From contig RCAB01000278.1 of assembly GCA_003640385.1 (NCBI GenBank), positions 20,373-84,372 on the forward strand: a stretch of 64,000 nt of DNA, written 5' to 3'. Positions 13,701 through 27,100 of the stretch are shown one piece after another (the stretch's first letter is position 1; each line of letters starts with the position of its first letter). The position numbers were made by a program, and so were the translations under genes. The notes below the pieces were generated by a model that saw only the letters and a program-made list of their open reading frames with translations, did no database searches and was not told the origin of the DNA. Origin of the DNA: Setaria digitata (taxonomy: Eukaryota > Nematoda > Chromadorea > Rhabditida > Setariidae).

Positions 13701-15515
13701 ATCAACTGATTAATGGAGTTATAGAAGACGAAGTGGAATAAATTCATTTAATAATGCTTCCCACTGACTAATCACCAATACCAAATATATCAGTTATTGT
13801 AATTTTTTGGTTATTAATTTTTATCTAGTTTTAATTTTAATTATTTTTCCATATGAATTAATTCACGAAAAAGTTATGACTAATAAGACATTTTCTTCCA
13901 TAGAAATATACAAATGATTAGTAAAGTTTCACAAATCAATTTTCTGTTTGAATTTTTTTTTTTTTTTTAAGTGTAAAGTAAACTTTTTCACTATCATTTC
14001 TCCCTTTTCCTTTCTTTACTTCTTCTGGAAAAAAAAAGAGAAAAAAAAGAAAAAAACAGAAGAAAATATCAAACTTTTTAGCAAGCTCAATTTCAAGCTT
14101 AGCAATTTCCACACGTTTCGCCGTTGATTTTTCTTCTTGCTGCAAACAGTTCACCTGTCCTGAGCATGTTTGCTAAAAAAAAAAAAAAAAAAAGAAATTT
14201 TCTTTTCTGTCGAGACTTAATCTTGCAACTAGAGCAGCACATGCACCATCAATAGAGGCTGCAAAATTACTGTGCAAACAAAAAAATGTTTAAAACTGAA
14301 GAAATGATTAAAACAGGAGGAAATACATATTGGAAATTGAAAACCAATAAAAATGCCAATTTATTATTTATGTAAATTTTGCTTGGATTAAAAAAAAAAC
14401 AGTAAGTTAAATATATACTAGAAGAGTTTCACGATCCTTCGCTTCCAGTTCTCGGAACGCAGAATTTGAAACATCACCAAACAGGATCTTTTGAGTAGTA
14501 TTATGTATATCTGTCCGGTGTGATACCGATTCAGATAGAGAATAACTTGTTGTCGTCTATAAAGCAGAAAAATTACGATAATTTTGAATTTTTTCCCGAA
14601 CAAATATGCATGAAATATATTATTGTTTAAAAAAATTTTTTTCCTATAAGTTATGCTTTTTTTTTTTTTTTTTTTTGACCATTTAAATTTTTTATAGAGA
14701 CAATTATTTTTTTTCTTTCTTTCGTAGAAAATTGAATACCTTTTTTCTTTTTTTTTTTTTTAAAAAATTTTTAATTTAAGAAAAAAAAACTAAAAAATTT
14801 GAGGATTTAAAAAAAAAATACTTCCTGTTCTCGAGTATCAGCTGGCAAAATTTTTAGCCACTNAGGATTTAAAAAAAAAAAATACTTCCTGTTCTCGAGT
14901 ATCAGCTGGCAAAATTTTTAGCCACTCTTTTCTCCTAAAATGGAATCATTTCAGATAATTTTTTACTCAAAAACAGTAACTCAACTGTAATTCAAAAATG
15001 AAAAAAAAAATATTTTAAAATTTCAACCTGCACTTACTATATGCTGGATACCAATGACAGAAATATTGTATTTGATGTAATACATGCGTTGGTATATGAT
15101 TATATGAAACTGATGAAAAATAGTTCATAAGACGTGATATGTTATCAACACTTATCTGTGTTGGTAGTGCGTGAAAAAGAGGTCCAATAGGTAGTAATGG
15201 TACAAACGGTATCAATGATGGTGGTGGTGGTGGTGGTGGTGGTGGTGGCGGTGGTGGCGGTAGTGGCAGTGGTGGCAATAATAGCGGTGGTGGAAATGGT
15301 CGTAGTGGTGGCGCAGGTAGCGATGGTGATAATGGTGGCACTGGTGGTGATAGTGGAATTTTCGAAATAGACCGATCAGCAGCTAATTTGGTTTTCTTCA
15401 GTGATGGTAATTGACCGAAATGTGTTTGATGAACAGATGTAAATTGCATAGTCATTTGTGGTTTGCATATTATTAATTGGATGTTATCAATTAATGTTAT
15501 CAAGATTATTAACAT
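10733..15515 (-). CDS. Astacin (M12A) metalloprotease with proline-rich propeptide and C-terminal ShKT domain
   Basis: Secreted zinc endopeptidase of the nematode NAS type, predicted 589 aa. Exons, first to last: 15028-15515, 14886-14934, 14419-14556, 14075-14172, 13513-13621, 12915-13104, 12552-12720, 12307-12376, 11563-11720, 11263-11386, 11078-11147, 10733-10839; every junction keeps phase. The N-terminus is hydrophobic (likely signal peptide) and is followed by a long proline-rich stretch (about residues 50-115). LFGD near residue 204-207 resembles the FxGD aspartate switch of astacin propeptides. KRRKR at 326-330 is a furin-type site just before the catalytic domain. The zinc ligands are H444, H448 and H454 with catalytic E445; the Met-turn SIMHY is at 502-506. 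The protein ends with a six-cysteine ShKT domain (about 556-589). Odd points: the residue after the third histidine is V, not the usual E, and exon 1-2 boundaries lie beside duplicated contig joins (14863, 15632). Substrate is unknown; collagen or cuticle processing is typical of the family. Confidence 0.88.
13417..13459. repeat. (AT)n microsatellite
   Basis: An uninterrupted run of alternating A and T, broken once by GTATAT, in an intron of the astacin gene between its fifth and sixth coding exons. Confidence 0.85.
14802..14926. repeat. Duplicated flanks around a single n (14863)
   Basis: Bases 14802-14862 and 14864-14926 are nearly identical and meet at one n. Both contain the 3' part of the second astacin exon; only the right copy has its splice acceptor, so it was used for the gene model. 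The pattern is that of an unmerged contig overlap, not of a true tandem duplication. Confidence 0.85.
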
Positions 15516-15816
15516 ATTTTGGATAATAATAATAATAAAAGATTAAAAGAAAGAAAAAAAAATTAATAAATTTCAAATGAGGAAGAGAAAGGGAAACTGC
15601 TCATTCCATTTATTATCATCATCATCATCATNATAGTCATTTGTGGTTTGCATATTATTAATTGGATGTTATCAATTAATGTTATCAAGATTATTAACAT
15701 ATTTTGGATAATAATAATAAAAGATTAAAAGAAAGAAAAAAAAATTAATAAATTTCAAATGAGGAAGAGAAAGGGAAACTGCTCATTCCATTTATTATCA
15801 TCATCATCATCATCAT
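15448..15816. repeat. Duplicated flanks around a single n (15632), includes astacin start codon
   Basis: Bases 15448-15631 recur at 15633-15816 with a small indel in a TAA run and another in the ATC run. The repeat carries the first codons of the astacin gene, so a second, truncated start (complement of 15698-15700) is present. It is read here as an assembly artefact. Confidence 0.85.
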
Positions 15817-18134
15817 ATTTTTCAACAATAATTTAATAGCGCAATTAGAATATTCATTAGCAGCTTGATTGATTAGCAAATAGTAAATATTATTTGTGTA
15901 AAAGCAACAAATGAATGCAATTGCAAAATACTCAATTTATCTGCAGTTTTGCATTTAACAAACTGAAAAGAAGTACTCAGTTAGTAGTAATAATAAGGTG
16001 GAACAAACAGGTTTTCTTAATTGCTCATCATTTAATAAGCAAATCAAATTAAAAAAGGTAACGAGTGTGTACTTCTTTATTCTTTCTTATTTTTTTTCCC
16101 CTCTCCCTCTCTCCTTCTCTCTCTCTCTCTCTTTTTCTCCATGATTCAGTGCTATTGGCTGAATATAAAATCAAAAAAAAAAAAAATTTAAAAAAAATTT
16201 ATTAAGTGACTTGAAGTATAAGTAATCCANCTTTATTCTTTCTTATTTTTTTTCCCTCTCCCTCTCTTTCTCTTTTTCTCTATGATTCAGTGCTATTGGC
16301 TGAATATAAAATCAAGAAAAAAAAAAATTTAAAAAAAATTTATTAAGTGACTTGAAGTATAAGTAATCCAAAAAAAAAACAAGGAAGAGCTTATATTCAT
16401 AAATAATATCTGATAGAAAATATCGAATGATAAAATTTATTGTTTAATTTTACAATTTATCTGATAATTTCATCAAATTTCAAAACTTAATAATTTACAA
16501 CAATTGTACTTCACAGTTTATTACATTTCAGGCTACCATAACTTTCGATGTTTTTTAATATTTTTCTTTTCTTATTAAATTTCATAGAACTTATTGTCAA
16601 TTCATTTTTGCTTAATGAAACAAACATTTAAATTATTTTGTCTTATAGACTGTTTAGTTTACCATATAATAATGATGGTTCTTTATCAATAAAGGTATTT
16701 TTTTTTTTAAATAGTTAATTAAAGAGCTGATTATACAAATAGTTATTAGAGAAAAATGACAAAAAAAAAAAATTCAAGACAAATTATTTAGAAAGCAAAT
16801 AAACATATATATATATATATTACGATAAGTTATTACTTATCATTTACTTATCAAATTTTGTTATCATTTACTTATCAAATTTTGTTTACGAGTTTTCACT
16901 TCTTGAATTAATTTTTGATCTGTGTAAGATCAAATTTGTTTCATTTTATTTTTGTTATCTTTCAGTTTTAAATTTCAAATTTATCATTTACTTTAGGCAA
17001 CATTTTTGATTTTTGAAAGGTTTAATTGCACTACTCGACGATGACTTTGAAAGTACTTTTTTAGTTTAATTTTGATATTTCCAACCCACCAAATTGCCTA
17101 ATGAATTTTTCATTTTTTAAATTCTTTCTCATTTTTTTTTTTTTTTCGTCTGCCAGAAAATGCACGCTAGATGAATTCTGTCACCACTGAATATTGTATC
17201 ATTTATTCAGTTACACAAATGAATAGTTGAACAGATAATTTCGGAAGACAAGAGGGAGTTAATAGCGATGAGCAAGGTTTTGTTAATGAGGTAAACAATA
17301 ATTAATTATAAGTTACATTAGATTTTCTAAAATGGATCATTTCAGTGTTTTATATATATATATATTGTTTGATATAAAATGAGGTAAAATCAGCATTGAT
17401 ACATTTAGATAAAAAAAAAATACACGAAATTTTAAATAAAAATCTTTTGTTTCAACTAATTTACATTATTATTAAGTAATCTTCTATAATGATTAACCTA
17501 ATTTAAATACTTTTCTACTAATTGATAAAAAAAAAAAATTATATCCATAATTTCCATAGTAATTTAAAAATTATTGGAACTTATTCAATTCACTCATAAT
17601 ACTCCTCATTAATTATTATGTTATCACTAATTTCTTCCGTTCAATGAATGTTATCACAAATATTCAAAGATTGCTTTCAATTAATTAGTATCTCGTACTT
17701 ATCTTCATATCATAAATTTTGTCACAATACTTTTGTAAAAAAAAAAAAAAGCAAATTTAAATGTGAAAACAAATGAAAACAAAATTTAAATGTGAAAACT
17801 GGCTGATGAGATTGGTTAATTGGAGAAGAGAATAAACAAAAGCAATCATAATTGAAAGGATCAGACCTTATTTAAAGTTGCAAATATAAATCTTTTCTTA
17901 CTTTTTCGTCTAAAGCACTTTTTTTTTTTTTTTTTTGTCAGTGAGAATATTAATAAAGATAATAAATGATTTTCTCTGAAACGATCAATTAATAAGGAAT
18001 GAAAAATGGAATGAAATTATTTGCCAATGAAATATTTAATGGATTTCAAATTTTCTATTCCCAAAGTAAAGAAGACAATTTGAAAAATTAAATCAACTCA
18101 AATTAAGCAATTAAAAATTATTTAACAAATTTGA
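15817..18134. other. Intergenic region between astacin and nuclear receptor genes
   Basis: AT-rich spacer upstream of the astacin gene and downstream of the nuclear receptor. It contains a CT-rich tract near 16085-16140, a second duplicated join around the n at 16230 (16075-16229 against 16231-16370), and a 25-base direct repeat near 16832-16884. No coding signal was seen. Confidence 0.55.
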
Positions 18135-21100
18135 TCATGCTGCAAGTATATTTTGAAGATACGAATCTTTTTCATTAAGTACACCAAATGATGGAATTAA
18201 TTTGACCATTTCGTTCATATAATGCACTTGTTCCTGAAAAATGATAAAAAAAAAAAAAAAATTTAATTAAAACTAAGTTTTCATTTTCCTTCTCCTTCTA
18301 CACATTTTAATAAATAGGAAGAATTAAAAAAAAAAAAAAAAAATTCTATCATTTTTTTTCATTTTTTTTTTCAATAAAAATAGCAAAAATAAAATTTTAT
18401 AAATTCAAATTAAAAAGAAAAAAAACTTACAGTTAATGGTGAAAGTAAAAGTAACACGTTGCCTAAACGTGTATCAATTGCTTCAAAATGCTGATCAGCA
18501 TACCAACGATATAATTCATTAACAGCACGATTACTTGCTAATTGAATGATACTTTTTGTTTGTGATGAAAGTGTTACACCGTTTGGATTCCAAAACATTA
18601 TCAAGCGTAATGCCATAAGTTCACCTAAAACATGACTGAAAAAAAAGAAAAATTGATAATTAAATATTTTAAATATTATTCATTTTTTCAACAACTAATT
18701 ATTGTAATTGTTTATTGAAAAAAAAAAAAAAAAGAAAGAAAGAAAAGAAAAGAAGAAATAAAAATTAATTTTGAAATTTTGATCATTTCAATAAGTTATT
18801 GCTTACTTAACCATTTATGATTATTACATTACATTAAATACTATTGACTTTTCAGTAATTATTTATAAAAAATAAATAAATAAATAAATAAATGAAAATA
18901 AATGAAAATGATTTTTGAGATTTTAAAAACATTTTTTTTTTTTTTTTTTCACGGAAATGTTGGACANTATTGCTTACTTAACCATTTATGATTATTACAT
19001 TACATTAAATACTATTAACTTTTCAGTAATTATTTATTAAAAATAAATAAATAAATAAATAAATGAAAATAAATGAAAATGATTTTTGAGATTTTAAAAA
19101 CATTTTTTTTTTTTTTTTTCACGGAAATGTTGGACACTTACTTGATAAATTGTTTCTTTTTCCCAACATTTTTTTTCCTTTCCTCCCCCCCCCCACATCA
19201 AGGTTATCATTTTAGCAAATTAAATTTTAAAATTAATACATTACCAAAATGTTTTATAATCTGAAAATTATACTTGCCGCTAAAAATGTACTTACCAATA
19301 GTGAAATTCATATCAAACATTGGAGCAATTAATTCATCAATTAATTGGACACTTCGTTCACCATACATCCTAAATTATTTTACGTTAATTTGTCATAAAT
19401 TTATCAATTCTCTTTTCTTTTGAATTTAATTAATTTACCAAAGCTTATTTGTAATATAGTTTGCAGAGTACTCTAAGCATCCATGATAATTGTTAATTTT
19501 ATTAAACGTTTGTGCTAAAATTTGCATAACCATTAAATAACAAATATCTCACATATATTTAATTGCTTGACTTCTTTGATTTTCATCCGGAGAAATATCC
19601 GGGATATGTCCCGGGATTATGAATGTATTATTCACAAGAATTACTCGATCTCGGATACCCAATTCTATCGCATGAAAAATATTGTCCAAAAGCATATACC
19701 GTAAAGCAAAACATCGTAACAGTTTTGACTTATCAAATGGATCTTCTATAGCACTGAAGAAAGAAAAAGCAATAAAAATAATAGTAAGTTTTGTTGAACA
19801 TATTGAAAAGTTTTTAAAAAGTTGATTTTTTTTTTAATTGTAAACAAGCAATATACTATTGTTTAATATCATTTAAAATAATGTATTTGGAGAATTTAAA
19901 TGCTATTAGAGTAAGATTATAATGGATAAGGTATTTTATATATCTCTCATTCCAAGATTGTTAAATTGCAATTTATGCACTATTTGTCTTTTCTTAATTT
20001 ATTTAAATTTTTTTTTTTTGTTAATTAGCAATTTATGCACTATTTGTCTTTTCTTTAGTTAATATTTAGTTAATTAGAAATNTTCGTTCACCATACATCC
20101 TAAATTATTTTACGTTAATTTGTCATAAATTTATCAATTCTCTTTTCTTTTGAATTTAATTAATTTACCAAAGCTTATTTGTAATATAGTTTGCAGAGTA
20201 CTCTAAGCATCCATGATAATTGTTAATTTTATTAAACGTTTGTGCTAAAATTTGCATAACCATTAAATAACAAATATCTCACATATATTTAATTGCTTGA
20301 CTTCTTTGATTTTCATCCGGAGAAATATCCGGGATATGTCCCGGGATTATGAATGTATTATTCACAAGAATTACTCGATCTCGGATACCCAATTCTATCG
20401 CATGAAAAATATTGTCCAAAAGCATATACCGTAAAGCAAAACATCGTAACAGTTTTGACTTATCAAATGGATCTTCTATAGCACTGAAGAAAGAAAAAGC
20501 AATAAAAATAATAGTAAGTTTTGTTGAACATATTGAAAAGTTTTTAAAAAGTTGATTTTTTTTTTAATTGTAAACAAGCAATATACTATTGTTTAATATC
20601 ATTTAAAATAATGTATTTGGAGAATTTAAATGCTATTAGAGTAAGATTATAATGGATAAGGTATTTTATATATCTCTCATTCCAAGATTGTTAAATTGCA
20701 ATTTATGCACTATTTGTCTTTTCTTTAGTTAATATTTAGTTAATTAGAAATTTTTTTTTTTTTTTTGTTAATTAGTTAGTAGTATTATTTCTTATTTGTT
20801 AGGCTGCAGCATAGTGCACTGGTATTTAAGAATTTATTTCTAAAATTCTATGGAGGAAATTTTTGTTCGATTATTTGCCATAATGATTTATTTTCCAAAA
20901 ACTTTTTTTCAAAAAAAAAAAAAATAAATAAATAAATTTCACCAAATACAGAAGTTTTACTTGAATTCTTCAAGTCTTAAAACCCATTCATACATGAGCA
21001 CTACTTGAACTTTAAAAATATCAGCATAATCGAGACCACAAGCAGGTCTCCTTAGCGTTGTTGTTTCCAAATCATCAAGTATAATCTCTTCAACACATCG

Positions 21101-24100
21101 ACATAGCATCATTCTTCGTCGTTCTCGCTGTAAAATTATTACTTTTCTAATTGTATTCTGTATGAATACAGTATGCTCATTTAATACAATACCGTATGTT
21201 TACTTATTTTATACTAATTATTTGGATTTCAGACTATTTATTATAATCATGATATATATAATATTACCATATATTTTATTTTGATTATTTGGATTTTACT
21301 CGTATTCTGCACAAGTACAAGATTTCTCTTTATATTACCATATATTTTGAGTTGCCTGTTTGAATTTCATCTCAATTCTTTAGTAGAATAACAATTTTTG
21401 ATATAACATTATCGTCCATTTCACTTTAATTATTTGGTTTTATTCGTGTTCTCTGTGAATAAAGAAGCATTATAAAGTTTAGAGCACTATACTGCATATA
21501 TCATATATATACTAACTAGCATTTTTTATGATTACAGTATGCTGAATTTCAATATATTATGGTATATTTTGATCGGAACATATTTTAAGAAATCACTCAG
21601 TAATAGAGAGAATTTATTGAACGATTTAATATCCTTTTTCAGTTTTAAGGTCATATATATGTGCTGACCAGTTTATCATAAGAATTTCATTTGATTTCTC
21701 ACCAATAACGATCTTAAGACAATAAAGTACTTTTGTATGAATTAAATTATCCACTACCTGTTCTCTATAATCATCAACTAAACGAGCTATTAGACCTCTT
21801 TTTTGTGATGCTGAAATTACTGTATCTTCGTAACCGGATACCGAGGAAACATCTCTTCTCTGAAATGAAAAAAGATGTTAGGGTGGTTTCACTAATTAAA
21901 CGACAATTTTGCACTAATTATTTTTGATATATGAGAATCTCTTGTTGATTTACATCTGAAGTGTTCAATCCTTCAAGTACATTTCCGTTATATCATTTAT
22001 CCGAATCATAATCATTTAAATCAAGTATATCGATGCCTTTCGGTATTAAATTAGATTTGAAAGTTTAAATAAAAATTTAGTTAACAATAACAGTAGTAAC
22101 CTTTTGAGCTGCCACTTCAAGCAGATTATTATTTTTACTCGGAATGGATGATGCTTCATTAGTAATTAATTCAGTTGGACCAAGTGCTGTTCGTTTTGAA
22201 CTTATGTTTACTGATGATTTCTGATATCCTTCATAAAGGCGTTTAGGTTGTACAGCTAAATTAATATTTAAACAAAGAAAAATGAAAGAAGAAATTTTAG
22301 AATATATGATGGACTGGAAGCAGCGATAAGTTATTTCAAGTACGAGAATGCAACGAGTGAAAATGTTTTTGAGTAATTGATTACTAATCGGACAAATATT
22401 AAGATTTGTTTAGCTGACATAACAGTAACGATAGTATTTGTTTCATTTTTTTTTTTTTTTTTTTAAGTAAATACGATCAATTAAAAATTATTTTAATACT
22501 CATTCGTTGGTTTATACTCTTCTTCTTCTTCTACTAATCACTTATTAATTATATTTTTTTAACATTAATTATTTCTTTTTAATCTTTGTGCAGTAATGAT
22601 TAGCATAAAAGCAAATCTTTGGTTCTTTCGTTCAAGTTTGAAATGATGCATAAAACAACGGGCAATAAGAAGATGAAGGATTTTGCCCGGAAGCTGGAAG
22701 AAATCATTTAAGAAGAATTATTGAACACTGTCCTTCTATGACTACATGAGAAATTGCGGAAACATTCTGGAATGTTCGACAGTTCAGGCAAACTGGAAAG
22801 GTTAAAAAGGTCAAGGTGGGTGCTGAACAAGTGAGTGGCCAGTGGAAAAAAAATGGTCATTTGGAAGTGTCCACGTCACTTGACAATGGACAATTCTTGA
22901 TTGAATGTGACAAGTGGATCACTTGCGACAACGGAAGATGACAATCCCGCGGTGGTTGGGTGGGAAACTGTTTTCCGGAGGCACTGCTCAAAAAAACGAT
23001 CAGTCTTTTTCCTTTCCTGTTTGGTGGACATTTACCATCACGACTGTCTGAATCCGAACAGAATCATCGTTTGCTGAATCCAAGCAGAATCACCGTTTTG
23101 CTGAATCCAAACAGAATGACTGCTTTTCTAAATCACTCGAAATCATCGCGTCTGTTCCCAAATCGATGAAATTTATCGAAATAAAAAATATTCAGTTGGT
23201 ATTGGCCTATCTTCGACAGCTTTTCAGAGGAAAATTTTGCAGCCAACTATGCAGAATTTAACGATTTAAGTTTATGGCCAGGTTTGACAGATCCAAAATT
23301 TTACATCTTAAGCATGTGGCCAAATTTGTCTCATCTTTCGCAGAAATATTATCTATTTTTTAGTCATTTTCACAATCTCCTTCATACTTTTACAGTCAAT
23401 TTAGTTGCAGAAAATTTCTTCTGAACTTGGCTTAATGTCAAAGTGTAAATTATGATGCAACATAACAAAGAAACTTTCTATGTAAGTCTAATTATAATAA
23501 ATATAAATTTTATTATGACTTATAGAGTACTTTCGTATCAATTTATCACATTAACTCACTGAATTATTAGAAAGATAGTTTAATTCTACTTAGTTAATGC
23601 ATTTGACAATATTTCTTCTTTTTAAATGAATTCTATTGTTAGCTCAATAAATTTCAAAGCAAAGAGTAGACAAGTAACTTCCAAACAGTTTTAAAGAACT
23701 AATTTCATTTCGATAAGTTATTTGTTTTTTTTTGGTAAGAAATGAAAAATTGCAATTAAACTGATTGATGATTGAAATCAATTCATCGTGAATTTTCCAA
23801 ATTTTAGTGGCGAAACTTTTTCATNGTTTTTTTTTGGTAAGAAATGAAAAATTGCAATTAAACTGTATGATTGATGATTGAAATCAATTCATCGTGAATT
23901 TTCCAAATTTTAGTGGCGAAACTTTTTCATATTCATTTTTAGAAGTTGGGAACAAAATTGATCTGTTTCTAAATGTCAATTGTGACTTTGTTGGAAATGC
24001 CTTTTTTTTTAATATATATTTCAATGATTGATGTCGCAGTAGAACTATATAAGCAAACGTAAAGAAAAATGATGCGAAAGTATTGCTGTCTTTAACAATG

Positions 24101-27100
24101 ATTAGGAAAAATTACATTGATAATATAATTTCGAAAATTTATCACTAAAATTAAAATGATAAAGGATTATGCATCTTCAAACGATCATTAACTCATAGCT
24201 GATAGCATGTAATTATCAAAGAAAAAAAAAAAAAGAAATGGAAAAAATGAGCTAAATTTTATTTATAGTATCGTTAACAGTTAGAATATATGCATACTAC
24301 CTTGAAAAGGTTTCAGTAAAATTATCAGAAATTTACACATTAAAATTGGAAAAGTGATAAAGAATTTACTGATAGGGCTAAAAAGCTACAAACAGCGACA
24401 TGTTAAATAAGAATGGATAAAAAATATTGCCCTTTGTTCATTTCTATGCTATTTAATACTTTTCTCAAGCTAGAAATTTTTGCAAATGATCACCTACTTG
24501 GCTTGTTTAAAAAAAATTTTCACTCACTTTTCCAAAATTAGCAACAAGATTAATGAGCTAAATGTTATAAGAAATTTCGATTATTTTAATAAAATTATAA
24601 AAATGAATGGAAGAAACATAAAGTTATACCTTTTCTATCCATTCCCATTTGTTCACATTTTTTTAAACGACATGCTCGACATGCGCATCTTGCATCTGGA
24701 ACAAACAAGATGTTAATTTGTTTTATTTAATTAATAATGATATTTTTTTTTATGGTTAATTCGAAAATTATTGATGAACTAATAACAAATTTAAAAATTT
24801 TATAGCTATTTTACAAAAATTTTGTAAAACAATAAATTTGTAACTTTGAATGGCAGGAAAATTAAAATTTTGTCACTTAAATTTCATAATCGATAGGTTA
24901 ATTAATATTAACTAATATATATACATTTATTGACACATATATATATATATATATATATGTGTCAATAAATGTCAATCGATAGCGATTCAATGATAAACTA
25001 ATAAACATTTTATCAGTTATTCAAACATGGAGAAGTTTTGAGCAACAGAAATTTAATGATAGTTGATTTAAAAGAAAACCTAAAACTAATACAATAGTAA
25101 AATTGCTAAATACCCCAAAAAAAAAAAAAAAAGAAGAAAAAAAAAGAAGAAGAAAAGGAAAAAAATTGATCTAAAAGAAGGCTATAGAATAAATAAAAAA
25201 TGAAATATATATTTTTGATTCTTAAAGAACGAACTTTTATCCACCTGACAAGTACCACCTCGGCGACAATAGAATTGCATGCCAAGCGAAACGGCACGAC
25301 GAAAAAATGCGTTGCAACCACGACATGATAAAACACCGTAGTGATAACCATCAGCTATATCACCGCAAATAGTACACTCTTCTTAAATCAAATATACGGT
25401 AAAATGATCACGCTTTGGCTACAGTTTCCGGTACAGTAATCCAGAAAATTAAAGCTACGGAAAAAAAAAAAAAATGAAAAAGAAAAATCTATTAACAAAT
25501 TATATATTGGTGTTTAATTTCTTCTTCAACTGCTTGCTCATATGTGCATATGTAATTTAAATTTGGAGCAAAAATAATTTAATTTTCAAAAATTGAAATT
25601 GTTCTCAAAAAAAAAAAAAAGAAAGAAAAGAAAAAAAAATTGCTGTGCCAATTTAGTGTAATGCGCATCGTTTCAATGATTGATATTGATATACTAAAAG
25701 TCCTTCAAAAGCGAAAAGAAAAAAAAAATGAAAAGGAAACAAAATACTTTATTTTTTTTTAATTTTCATTTTTTCTGTTTTCTTTTTCTTCAACTTTTTT
25801 TTATTTTTCCTCTTCAGATATTTTTCCATGTTGCACTTTAATTGTAATTTGTTCGAAAGGATCGAATTTCCGGCGAGAAAGAAAGAGTAAAAAATTTTCG
25901 CCAAATATTTCTTAGCAAAGCTTCCATCATTAAGACATAAGATTTATTAATAATTGCTGCTATCATGAATGATAGTTAAAATTTATCCCAAAATGGTATG
26001 CTTGAGAGGAAAAAAGTATGCAAAAAAATTATCACTAACTATTCAGTTGTAATCTTTTATCAACTTTTTATTCTGTATGAATTTTCGATACACTAATAAT
26101 CAAACGGATGATGAAAATAAAATTACTGCAATTTTTATCAATGTTTAAAGCTAATAAAAAACAAAGAATTGATGAAATTAGTAATAGGAATTACAAGTAT
26201 TTAGAATTAATTGATAAAAACTGATAGGAAAGTAAGAGGTATGGATGATAAAAATACTTTTTATTAATTGTTTAAATAAAAAGTAAATCAAACAATGTTC
26301 CTTCAGTCGGTTGTTACTTTTAAAACTTACCTGCTGGTTCTTAATTGTTTTAGAATTTCTATCGGCCAGTTACAGCTGGAATTTATTTCACTGTTTGTTT
26401 TTAACTTTCTTTTTAAAAAAATTTGCACATTTTATGGTTACTAGCATAATCACTCGAAGCCACCATTAATTAGATGTTAATTAATTTAATTAGAATTTTA
26501 AATGTCGAAAGTCTCCTTGGCTAAATTTAGCTCTATTTTCATCCTCAATATTCATAGATTAAAGCATATCCATAGCATCTACAGATAATAATTATTCCGG
26601 CTAATGGTCCATTTTTTCTCTTGTGTATAATTTGTTGGTATTAATTTCATTTAATTATTAATTGGAGTAAGTAAATTAAATGGTTGATGAAAAAGTGAGA
26701 AAATTTTCAAACGAAAATGATTTCTTTTTTTTTTTGTAATTTTCATCATATTACGGGAATATTTCGAAAAAGAAAAAACAAATTAATTTTAACATGAGTG
26801 AATCATTTGTTTGCTTCTATTTTTTAACAAATAATTGTGCTAATTTAAAAAGTTATGAAAATCTGGAATTCAAAAAGATTAGAGGAGTAATGGAAAGGAT
26901 TTTAAATTTAATTTAGTTACATTAAATCATAGCAATAACTGCGATAGTTCCTATCAAAATTATCCGAAGATTCTCAATTTAGGATAATTTTGGATAATAA
27001 AGTTTATTAATTTGCACAGTGGTTTTTTTTTTTAATATTAGTAAAAAAAAAAAAGTGAAATTATAGTAGTTAATTAAATTTTAAATGTCACTCTCTTGTT

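Noticed and set aside
19400..19552. Open frame after an in-frame TGA in the receptor exon, reading through QTFNKINNYHGCLEYSANY
   Set aside because: It looked like a pseudogene stop in the ligand domain. Splicing at AT|GTGAGA to the acceptor before 19369 keeps phase and directly restores the HNF4-like motif order, so the frame is intronic and the stop is harmless.
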